Origin: Zancudomyces culisetae
Taxonomy: Eukaryota > Kickxellomycota > Harpellomycetes > Harpellales > Legeriomycetaceae
DNA length: 14,475 bases
NCBI GenBank assembly: GCA_001969505.1
Contig: LSSK01001884.1
Location: forward strand, 1 to 14,475
Direction of reading: 5' to 3'
In this document: in pieces, positions 1-8,242 of the stretch
Layout: the number at the start of each line of letters is the position of its first letter
Numbering within the stretch: position 1 is the stretch's first letter
Notes under the pieces: generated by a model
What the model saw: the letters and a program-made list of their open reading frames with translations, nothing else
The model's database searches: none
What the model was told of the DNA's origin: nothing
Made by a program: the position numbers and the translations under genes

Positions 1-378
1 CTTCCATCATTCTGCCACTCTACTTCAGTTCACCTCATCCACTTTTCACTTTTTACCTAGCCTTAATTGGTCCATTTCTTTTTTTTTCCTCCACTAGAAA
101 TCTCTCTCTTTACCTCTACTACTTTTGCCTTTACTTTTACCACCATCTTTCTCTCTCCTTCTTTCTCCAACCCCTTTTCTTCAATCTCCAATTTCCTTCC
201 TGGTCTTCTCTCCTCCACTCCTTTTTTTTTCCTGACTATTAATTTTCATTTTCCACTTAATCCAACCACTTATCTACCAACCATCCCCATCCCATTCCAT
301 CCCATCCCATGCCCATTCCATTCCACTCAACCATTCAATCAATCAATCAGTAACACAAAAAAAGGTAAACAAAAAAAA
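1..378. repeat. Pyrimidine-rich low-complexity tract with CCATT/CCATC pentamers
   Basis: The plus strand is strongly biased to C and T with short A interruptions. At about 286-332 it becomes an imperfect pentamer array of CCATT and CCATC units, followed by a short CAAT repeat near 331-347. The bias then stops and an A-rich run (about 358-378) leads directly into the left inverted-repeat arm. No ATG-started gene is supported. The reading frame open across it encodes only Phe/Pro/Ser/Thr-rich low-complexity sequence and starts at TTG. Such strand-asymmetric tracts occur in yeast promoters and can form triplex structures, but no function is shown here. Confidence 0.7.
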
Positions 379-544
379 TGTAGTGAACTGATTTGGTGTA
401 GATCCCAAAGTTGGTAAGCAGACCAAATAACAGTTATCGAAACGAATTTAAAAATACTTCAAATCAACACCACTATACGACTATTATAATTATTACAACT
501 ATTATAATTAAGGTACTAGTATATGGGATTGTTATTACTTTTAT
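379..544 (+). repeat. Left arm of a 166-bp inverted repeat
   Basis: This arm is the reverse complement of 1791-1956. I aligned the two base by base and found three differences, at 399 (T versus C in the other arm read in the same direction), 416 (A versus C) and 423 (C versus A). Positions 424-544, 121 bp, are identical. Identity stops abruptly after 544. I see no matching target-site duplication next to the outer ends. The arm itself is AT-rich and codes for nothing convincing. Confidence 0.95.
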
Positions 545-1042
545 ATAGTCTGTCTTTGTCATTTAAACTGGTATTTATAGTATTCTTGCCATGAATTTAA
601 ATCATCACAATTTATACTTTTTTCCCTTTGGTTTTTAATAAATTTCAAAGAGGTAAAGTTAAATTCACGTAACACCCTTGCAAGTTTGAGAATCAGCACC
701 ATCATAGATGTCATAGGAATCATCTATAAATAATTTACAACATCTTTACCCATTCAACAACAGCAAAACCTCTGTTTCAATATTAAACTTATCTATTATA
801 TTTCAATTGTTTAAAACATTAACATTATATAACCTATTTATTAGTAATTTAATAGTATTTCATATGGACCTGAAAAAGTTATAAGGGCAAATATTTTCTA
901 TCTAGTTTTCGATAGACTTAAGCAATATAAATATGTAAATATAGTATTCACACGACATTCTATTTGTCTTACACTCTATATTATCGTTAATGTTTTGTAT
1001 AATATTATACCTTCGAGTAAACCCTGTTGTTAAACTTCCAAG
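545..1042 (+). promoter_or_regulatory. AT-rich upstream region of the cassette reading frame, two TATA-like boxes
   Basis: This stretch has no long reading frame. It holds two TATAAATA elements, at 725-732 and 926-933; the second is about 110 bp before the ATG at 1043 and is the better promoter candidate. Nothing else was recognised. Because the whole stretch lies between the inverted repeats, an inversion would carry promoter and reading frame together. Confidence 0.35.
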
Positions 1043-1603
1043 ATGTTAATCTGCACTGTGGTATACTTGGTTATTTTAAATATTTGCAAGGGTGCATGCA
1101 TAATATCTAATCAATGAGACACACACAGCTGGGGTGAAGAGTATCAGTGGTCCAGTATGTTCTGCTGTGATACTTCAGTTCAAGGTTCTTGCAAGTGGGG
1201 AGTGGTCCAGACCAATGCTTTGACATTGAATATATCTGTTCGAGCAGGTGGTGAGTTTTATAAGCTCATAAAGGGTCAGCTTAATTCAGGCCTTGTAAGC
1301 ACAACAACTTTCACAATGAACATAAATATGGAGGTAAATCCTGGTAGATGCAAATGGGTTGATATTGGAACAACACGACTCAATAGGCGAGTCGAGGGTG
1401 AATGTTGTTGGTGGGGTGTCAGTTGGCTTTGCTCAAAAGATTCAACAGAATGGCATAGGACTAGTACAAATGCAATGTATGCAATGAAAGAAACAGATTA
1501 CAGAAATGGGAAGATAGGAAGGGGTGTACCAATAATTGTTGAAGAAGGTATGGTGACAGGTGTTCAGGAACCAGACCTTGCAGATTTCACAACATCAAGC
1601 TAG
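1043..1603 (+). pseudogene. Secreted-protein-like gene interrupted by an in-frame TGA
   Basis: An ATG at 1043 opens a frame of 24 codons with a hydrophobic core (residues about 2-14) and Cys/Gly/Ala around residues 15-19, the look of an N-terminal signal peptide. TGA follows at 1115-1117. The same frame then stays open with no shift to TAG at 1601-1603. The first ATG after the stop is at 1157. The body has paired cysteines (CC about residues 40-41 counting the stop as a codon; CC then WW near residue 115), several lone cysteines, many Trp, and Thr/Asn-rich stretches in its first half suggesting a beta-rich extracellular protein. I recognise no family; a killer-factor or pore-forming-like secreted protein is possible but unproven. 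Alternatives to a pseudogene are stop readthrough, a sequencing error, or a mini-intron, though no good donor and branch site are visible. The gene lies inside the 166-bp inverted repeats. Confidence 0.55.
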
Positions 1604-1790
1604 GATCATTTCTGTTTTAGCCTAGCTTTCTTGAAGTTGGGGACAACAATACAAAGTAGTAAATAATAAAAATAAAAATAAAAACAATTATATTGTTTAT
1701 GATGGATATTCTGCCTGTTCTTTTCTTAGTATTGCTCCAGTTACTGAAGTAAGATGAATGAAAGGATCATAAAGGCTATTGGAACGAATA
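1604..1790. other. 3' flank of the cassette reading frame
   Basis: After the TAG the sequence becomes A-rich, with repeated AATAAAA units around 1664-1684 that could serve as a polyadenylation signal for a plus-strand transcript. The only other content is 110 bp of unassigned sequence before the right arm. Confidence 0.35.
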
Positions 1791-1956
1791 ATAAAAGTAA
1801 TAACAATCCCATATACTAGTACCTTAATTATAATAGTTGTAATAATTATAATAGTCGTATAGTGGTGTTGATTTGAAGTATTTTTAAATTCGTTTCGATA
1901 ACTGTTATTTGTTCTGCTGACCAACTTTGGGATCTGCACCAAATCAGTTCACTACA
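1791..1956 (-). repeat. Right arm of the 166-bp inverted repeat
   Basis: This is the partner of 379-544 in opposite orientation; paired coordinates sum to 2335. The mismatches are at 1936, 1919 and 1912, all in the outer quarter of the arm. The outer flank (CAAGCAATG from 1957) has no counterpart at the left arm. The 1246-bp spacer 545-1790 carries the secreted-protein-like reading frame. Confidence 0.95.
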
Positions 1957-3769
1957 CAAGCAATGAAATAATGCGAAAAAAAAATTTTTTTTTTCCGCAA
2001 TCTTCAGTTGTTACAAATTTAGTTACTTTCACGTTTATACAAATCCATTTATTTACACTTTTGAAGAAAGCTAAAATAAAATAAAGTTCTCCTTTCCTCC
2101 TTCCCTCCTCATTCCTTGGGTCATATTTAGACCCTCTATCTACTTCTTCCACCACTTTTTCTTCCTCATGAAACCTTTTGTTATACTTTTTCATTTAAGC
2201 TCAAACGTACAAAAATATTCGTGATAAAATACAAATGCTTATTTGCGCTTGTCCCACCTTGATATTTTTTTCTGTTTTTTTCACTTATCACTCGTTTATA
2301 ATAGGTCTAAAAGAAACCCAATCTCACTATCACTTTACAGCCTTTAATATTATCAATTCTATAGATATTGTATCAATATATATATTTATACATGTTTATT
2401 TAAATATATCTATTCATTAGTCTAATATTGATAATACACAAGACAAAAAAACAAACGGTTCAAATATATTATAACATTTTATTGTATTGTCTTTGTTTAT
2501 TAATTTACAATTATATCATTGTTAAATCCATTACCTGTTAGAATATACTCTTTATATACCAATTATTCCAAAAAGTATACCAAATGTTATTGCATACAAA
2601 TATATATATATGCAAATCGTTTATTCTAATGTTTTTCTTTTCTTTTTGTAGTTTTACCCCCAAACTCATAATATCAAAATATAATTGTATCTTGTGCTAA
2701 TAAAACCACTTGAAAATAACTAATTATGGAATCTTGATGTTTTAACAGCTTGATAGATATTTAACTATTAAAAGATGAAAAGGAAAAGATAAAATAAAAA
2801 TCTACAATACTGGTTTGTACAGCTTTGTTGCAAAAGCATATAAATCATATATACTACACAATAAAAACCATCAAGAAACTCTCTATTTAGCACTACCCTA
2901 TCTCCTCCTATCTGTTCAAGTCGGAAAAGTAATTTATAAAAAAAAATGGTATTTAGCTATTTCAATTCAAAATTAATAACCAGTTCGTAATTGATGATAC
3001 TAGATATATAAATGTTCAAGAATAGCAAGCATGGACAGAAGGAGGAGGAAGAGGAGGAGGAGGGATGAAATTATAATTCAAAATAATAATACTTTAAACT
3101 ACAAAAAAAGAGAAAAGGGCTGGACTGCCAATCTTACAGATATTGAACTATGTATATATTCCCTCAACACTCAACACTCAATACTCCTCATATGTTATTC
3201 TTATTCTTTTCTTGATTAGTTGCTGTGATATATAGATAAATAAAATTGTCCATTTGATCATGTACACAAAACATTGGACAAGAATATTAATTATAGTGAA
3301 CTGTAGTATCATTACGCTTGAATGTCTCCAACTAATAATTATGAGGAATATAACATAATGATCCTAACAGCTACCAATTTAAACTACAATACAAAAATCA
3401 TCAAATTTCCCACCGAAAAGAAAATAATAAAGAATTGAAGCGGTTTGTGTTTATTTATTATTATTGTCTTTGTCTGAGAATTTTATTAAGCCTTTCAGAA
3501 TAATTGGTGATAAATAATAAATAAATTAACGACATTATCTAAAAAAATGGAAATAATGGTAAAAACAAGTCAAATGGAAGAGTTAGAGTTTGAGGAGGCA
3601 AAAAAAAAAAAACAAACACCAATAATATATTATTCAAAGACAGACAATAACAGATACTACAAATTGAACAGAGTAGGCTTCAATTCCAAATAGATTAAAT
3701 AATATTTGTGTATTAAAAGTAACAGGGACAAGCGATATTTTGCAAGATAGATAGAAAATACAAAAAATA
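1957..3769. other. AT-rich intergenic region without a convincing gene
   Basis: About 1.8 kb of very AT-rich DNA. It contains a perfect A9T10 tract (1976-1994), TA-type microsatellite stretches (for example around 2370-2408 and 2600-2612), a purine-rich GGA/GGAGGA tract (about 3036-3064) and an A13 run (3600-3612). Short reading frames occur but are low-complexity or look random. A 61-codon ATG frame at 2235-2420 is hydrophobic with no recognisable relatives. The last few hundred bases should contain the TRS65 promoter, but I see no clear element. Confidence 0.6.
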
Positions 3770-6628
3770 ATGGAAAAGGAAAACGTCAAAGCGAGCGAGT
3801 TGTTTAAAAAATGTATGTTTTCCGTAGTGATCCCAGAGAAAAAAGTCCTAAACACACAAGAATACGAAACGCTGCAGAATATTGAATCTAGAGAATATAT
3901 CTACAAGGATGAAAAAGTAACAGGGTATCTACTGGCAAGTATCCCTACGAAAATACCACAGACTAATACTGGTAATGATGATGAATCTGCAATGCACAGT
4001 GTGGATATTTCTGAAGCTGAGGCCAAAAGATTTTTTAAAAAACTGCGATTTAGCATTGTTACATTTATTAAAAAGACAAGGGAAAATGTAGGGATAGAGA
4101 CAGCAGCAAATGTAGACATAAGTGCTGGAACAGGGACAGGGGCTAGAGAAGCGGCAAAAGCTTCAGATATGAGAATAGGAGGCAGAAGTTCTAGTAATAT
4201 TGGGAGATTTAAAAGGGAATCAAATATTGGAGTGGGAAACAGAAACAGATTGCTGAGTTTCCGACCCGAGGCAAGAATTATGGGGGTAGATATGAGTACA
4301 AGTGTAAGTGGGACAGGAAGTAATACTACAGGCACAGGAAGAACACTAAAAAGGAAATCCAGCCGTATAATGACAACTATCCAGAATATAGCAAATACAG
4401 AATCAGTATTTTCAGTTTCGACAACCAAAAAAAAGGATGTGGCAGAAGGAGCACAAGATACGTGGTTTCAACTGTATGAGTTTCTGATTTGTTCAAGTGC
4501 TGGGCATGAAAAGGCGGGAGAAAGTAGAGAGAATGAAGAGGAGGAGTTGGAATTGGAAATCCGAGTGGCAAACAAACAACTGGATGAACAGGAAATGTTG
4601 GGTTTGGAAAGTGAAATTGTTGTTGCGCGAAGTATTAGCAACCAGGTTGAATTGTTTGAAGATTTGAGCGAATGTAAGTATGATTGCACTTGATGTATAT
4701 TTTTTAGTGTGTATTTTTTACAATAATTAAAAAGAGAAAGAGGAGGGAAAAGATGATGTGATAGTAGTAAATTAAATAAAGAAACATAAATTTAATTATG
4801 AATAGGGTTAACTAACGAGCAAAAGTTATTCAAAAAATACAATTTCAACAAGAATGATAAAAAGGCATCGATATTATCAACACAAGCCAACAAAAACCAA
4901 GGACTGGTAGATGTTAGACAAGACGTGGATATGGAAGCGCTGATGACGTTTCCTAGGAGGATGTTTAAAATAACACTTCCAATAAAGGCGTTGGTGGATA
5001 TTCGATACCGTATAGTTCAATCGGCACCGCACTGTGGAGCCGAGCAAGTATTTCTAGAGATACAATTGGTAAAGCAGGGGTCTGATAGTGGGTATGGTGA
5101 TCAAAGGTCGAGACAGACAATTGTCGAGTTGGTTGGAGTAGAGTTGGAATCAAGCAATCTAGTAGTGACTAGGATCAGCCAAAACAAGTATCCGGCGGAA
5201 TTACGAGTGAGGGGACAGACGATTACAGAGCTGTATAGCATTTCATTATCGACAAATGCAATTGGAATAGACTCAGATATGCAAGTGTGTCTTTGCGTAA
5301 CGGGTAGAATTGTAGAATTGAAACAAAAGACTACGACGCAATTGGTTGAGCAATTAGAAAATCGGATGATGATTGATTTAGGAGATATTGCAAGGTCATA
5401 TTTCGACTCAAGTGCAGGAAAAGAAGTAACAAAACAACTCACAAGTAATCGCAAAGTTGTGTCGATAGAAACACCCAGCTTCAAGCAGATTTACTCTGGG
5501 GTGCGTGAAGATAATTTTGGACAGGAAACACCGTTAATAACTATAAATAAGGATCAGTTTGGCTATGGAAATCACAGCCAGATGCTTCAAGCCCGGGCAA
5601 GTTCAGCTGAAGTACCGCCAGTACGTGAGTTTTATTCGTCTTCAATCTCAAACCCAACACCAACAACGACAACACCAACAACAGCAGGAGAAAAAGAAAG
5701 ACAAAATGGAAATGAAAATGAAAAAAATAATGAAAAAGGAGAAGAAAATAGTAAATCAAACCCTCCGCTTCCACAAAGATCCTATTTCCTGCCTCACAGA
5801 TTTAGTAGCAAGGCAATCTTTTCTCCAACAAATCTTTATAGCGCAAGTCCTTCTGAACATAGCCGGCTATCAGCACCTAACCTCAATGTTGGCAGTGTTA
5901 TTGATTCTAGTGTTGTCGGTGAGAGCCATACAAATCTTATATCCACAGTTCCAAGAGTTCATTCTAATACTAACCCTACCAATGATAGTGAGTTTGATTC
6001 AGAAAATCTACGGAAAGATTCTCACATTAGTACCACAGCGGCAACAGCAACAGCAGCAACAGCTACCACTTCAGTAATCGCGCCACTGGCGACTACTATT
6101 GAATCTTTATCCATTCCTCCTGCTAATTCTAATCAAAACATTTTTCTTACTGATCAGACAGAAAACGATTGTTGCGATCTAACTGTAAATTTCCAATGTC
6201 CTCCAATTGTTAAGACTGGTGCTACTTTTAGTGTCCTAATAACTGTCAGAAACAATTTAGATTTTGCTCTAGAAAGACTGGTTATCAAAACTAATATGGA
6301 TCAATATATAGCTGATCAAATCCAAATCAATAACATCAACATAAACAATTTCAATACCGAAACTTCTGCATTACCCACAAAAAACTCTCCTGGATTACTT
6401 TTACTTCCCTTAGATGGTCAAGTTCATTTTCAAAAGTTTGGCGGTGAACAAAGTATTTTGCCTCCAAATGTTTCCGAAACTGTTATGATTAGATACTATG
6501 TATCCAATACTCAAGGTTTTGCTTCATTGGGGAATCTGACTATACAATATCACTATAAATCTAATGATTCCAATGATAAATTCTTTTCCTGCGAGTTTGA
6601 AGCTCCTGTATTAATATACATATTATAA
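3770..6628 (+). CDS. TRS65: Trs65-like subunit of the TRAPPII complex (two exons, junction uncertain)
   Basis: Trs65 (Kre11) is the yeast-specific subunit of TRAPPII, the exchange-factor complex for Rab GTPases Ypt31/32 at the late Golgi. The identification rests on my recollection of the S. cerevisiae protein. The first 45 residues resemble its start. The block from 4961 (Met-Phe-Lys then LPIKALVDIRYRI and an HC pair) matches its central beta-rich domain. The block 6160-6600 (an FSVLITVRNNLDF-like strand, later LPLDGQV...LPPNVSE...GFASLGNLTI) matches its C-terminal Ig-like domain. Exon 1 is 3770 to about 4673; exon 2 is open from 4802 and ends at TAA 6626-6628. The product would be about 840-900 residues, longer than the roughly 560 of baker's yeast, because of Gly/Thr/Ser/Arg-rich, Thr/Asn/Glu-rich and Ala/Thr-rich linkers (about 4100-4440, 5640-5760, 6030-6090). 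The gene converges on MRPL49. The exon junction is out of phase for the best splice sites. Confidence 0.7.
4674..4825 (+). other. Putative intron of the TRS65-like gene, acceptor unresolved
   Basis: A perfect GTAAGT donor begins at 4674. ACTAAC lies at 4811-4816, followed by AG at 4818-4819 and CAAAAG ending at 4825. Between the exons the frame is closed by TGA at 4691 and again at 4799. The donor cuts after the first base of a codon, while AG 4819 and AG 4825 both resume at codon position one, so neither joins the frames. AGs at 4885-4886, 4909-4910 or 4921-4922 would restore phase but lie far from the branch-like site. Confidence 0.5.
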
Positions 6629-6770
6629 TTTATTTTTACCCTTTAATGCATCTTCTCCCTTTTACCCTTTCTAATCCCTTTATTATACCGTATAAATTGA
6701 TATTGTGTTTATTAGATTGAATACTTATGGAAATATAATAAACTAGATTTAAACAAATTCAAAAACCAAA
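6629..6770. terminator. Shared 3' region of convergent TRS65 and MRPL49
   Basis: Only 142 bp separate the two stop codons. A plus-strand AATAAA lies at 6737-6742 for TRS65. A minus-strand AATAAA (TTTATT at 6629-6634) for MRPL49 abuts the TRS65 stop. The transcripts are therefore likely to overlap or end very close together. Confidence 0.4.
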
Positions 6771-7606
6771 CTAAACCAAATTTTGAAACACTTCAAACTT
6801 TGATACTCTAAGTAATGTGTGTAATTGTTGATGCTTCAATGTTCGTTGATATCCCTTTCTTCTCTTCTTCTTGAAGATTGTAATTTCTTTTCCTTCAGGA
6901 TGTTCCAAAACAGTAACTTGGATATTAACCAAGTTTGGATCCAAGAATCGAATACCCTTTTTACCACTTTCACCATTATCTCCTACTTCTGCCTCTGACT
7001 CCGTGGCAGTCAATAGATAATCCTTTGATCCCAACTCTACTATCTGTTCAAGTTGTAGTTTATCTCCTACATTCACTTCGTTTATTCGATCCATCACAAT
7101 TATGTCTCCCAACGTCACTGTAAATAGCCGCCCCTTTATCACCACTGTGGCATAATGACGTGGCTGTTCTGCCAATAACTTTAGCAATCCATTTTGTTCT
7201 TCTACTGAACTAACTGGTTTTATAAGATTACTCATCTTCTCACCCGTTTTTCTGGTCAGTGGTGGTGCAAAACTAACATTATCCGCTGGCTTTGTTGTTG
7301 TATCCGCATCTGCAGTGGAATTTGTCAAGTTTGTGGTTGAAAATAACGCTCTACTTCCTTTGCGTAGATTTGATTCGAAAACTTGAGTAAGTTTTGTCGT
7401 TGTATTTACATTTGTACCTATTCAAAAAAATATAATTTATGATTTTAAATATTTAAACATTTAAAGGAGGATTTACAAAATTATTCAATTGAAAAATCTA
7501 GGAATTCGTTTTTGAATGTAACAGGCAACGAACAATAGTCTAAAGTAAATTTACCTTTAACGAGGCCATATCTGAGTTTTGGCACAATACCTAGATTCCT
7601 AAACAT
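6771..7606 (-). CDS. MRPL49: Mitochondrial large-subunit ribosomal protein bL21m, one intron
   Basis: This is a structural protein of the mitochondrial 54S large ribosomal subunit, in the bacterial L21 family. Exon 1 is 7555-7606 (52 nt, ATG at 7606-7604) and exon 2 is 6771-7417, giving 232 residues. The junction joins G to GT as a glycine codon at residue 18 and keeps phase. The N-terminus (MFRNLGIVPKLRYGLVKG...) is rich in Arg/Lys and hydroxylated residues with no acid until about residue 32, typical of a mitochondrial presequence. The bL21 core starts near residue 105 (HYATVVIKGRLFTVTLGDII) and runs to the C-terminus, with the family's KKKRRKGYQRTLKHQ basic segment near the end. It is longer than baker's yeast Mrpl49 (about 160 residues), with a long presequence/linker and an acidic Glu/Gly insertion around residues 159-172. 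It is divergent from SLU7 and convergent with TRS65. Confidence 0.88.
7418..7554 (-). other. Intron of MRPL49
   Basis: A 137-nt intron on the minus strand. The donor is GTAAAT (G at 7554) and the acceptor is TTTGAATAG ending at 7418. No TACTAAC consensus is evident, so the branch site must be degenerate. It interrupts the presequence after codon 17 and preserves frame exactly (phase 1 on both sides). Confidence 0.8.
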
Positions 7607-8242
7607 TTTGCACTTGTAGCACTTTATTGCTCTATGTCTAGAAATATACTGTTTTTTTTATTTCAAAATCTCAATATCTACAGTATATTTTTGATTTAAC
7701 CATTAACTTGATTACTACTACTGTAATCGATTATTTTTTTATCAACAATTTGCTGGTTAATATTCCAAAATAAAACATTGTAAAATAAAATATAAGGAAA
7801 TATTTTCCAGAAGAAATGCAAGCAATTCATTTTGAATATGTGGGGGAAGATGTAGGGAGGTTTTCCCAATTCTTTTGCCTAAAATTATTATATTGGATTT
7901 GAAAAATTTTTTTTTTGTCCTCAGTTATTTAACTTTATTTATTTTCGGATGGAAATAACGGGAAACTGGAGAAGAAAAGTAGAGGGAAAACCACGCTACA
8001 CCTGCAAAAAAAAAGCTTTGTCACATGATAAGAGTAGCCCATTTACCAATTTTTTTATTACTGCTAATTGGAATATAATGCGAGTTGCATTATTCCTTGG
8101 ATTACTTTAACAAACTCGACCATTTGTAAAACTAGAATACACCAAGACTAGTCTTTTTTAATTTATTAGAAAAAGATACTATAGAATATAATATTATACT
8201 TAAATACTTGTAACAAATATATCACGATAGCAGCAAAGGAAA
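7607..8242. promoter_or_regulatory. Divergent promoter region between MRPL49 and SLU7
   Basis: 636 bp serve both genes. Visible elements are a TCACATGATAAG stretch at about 8021-8032, which combines a CACATG E-box-like core with a GATAAG motif. An imperfect hairpin lies at about 8070-8096 (GGAATATAATGC pairing with GCATTATTCC), and an A5T10 tract at 7902-7916. TATA-like sequence near 8180-8215 is on the SLU7 side. None of these is proven functional. Confidence 0.45.

Noticed and set aside
391-412. Retrotransposon primer-binding site (TGGTGTAGATCCC)
   Set aside because: It begins with TGG, but I cannot match it to a specific tRNA 3' end and there is no gag/pol or paired LTR.
67-417. 116-codon Phe/Pro/Ser/Thr-rich open frame
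   Set aside because: It starts at TTG, is a by-product of the pyrimidine tract, and ends inside the inverted-repeat arm.
1697-1942. 81-codon minus-strand frame
   Set aside because: It is mostly translation of the right repeat arm; Ile/Thr runs come from AT repeats and the start is not a supported ATG context.
379-1956. DNA transposon with 166-bp terminal inverted repeats
   Set aside because: No transposase and no target-site duplication next to 379 or after 1956. It remains possible as a non-autonomous relic, but is not called.
379-1956. Mating-type switching locus
   Set aside because: Inverted repeats fit the architecture, but there is no homeodomain, alpha-box or HMG protein between them, nor the usual MAT neighbours.
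3031-3219. Arg-rich 62-codon frame
   Set aside because: It arises from the GGAGGA purine tract and continues into unconserved AT-rich sequence.
4925-6628. TRS65 exon 2 as a free-standing gene
   Set aside because: It would start at GTG without a leader, whereas the frame is open back to 4802 and the upstream frame resembles the Trs65 N-terminus.
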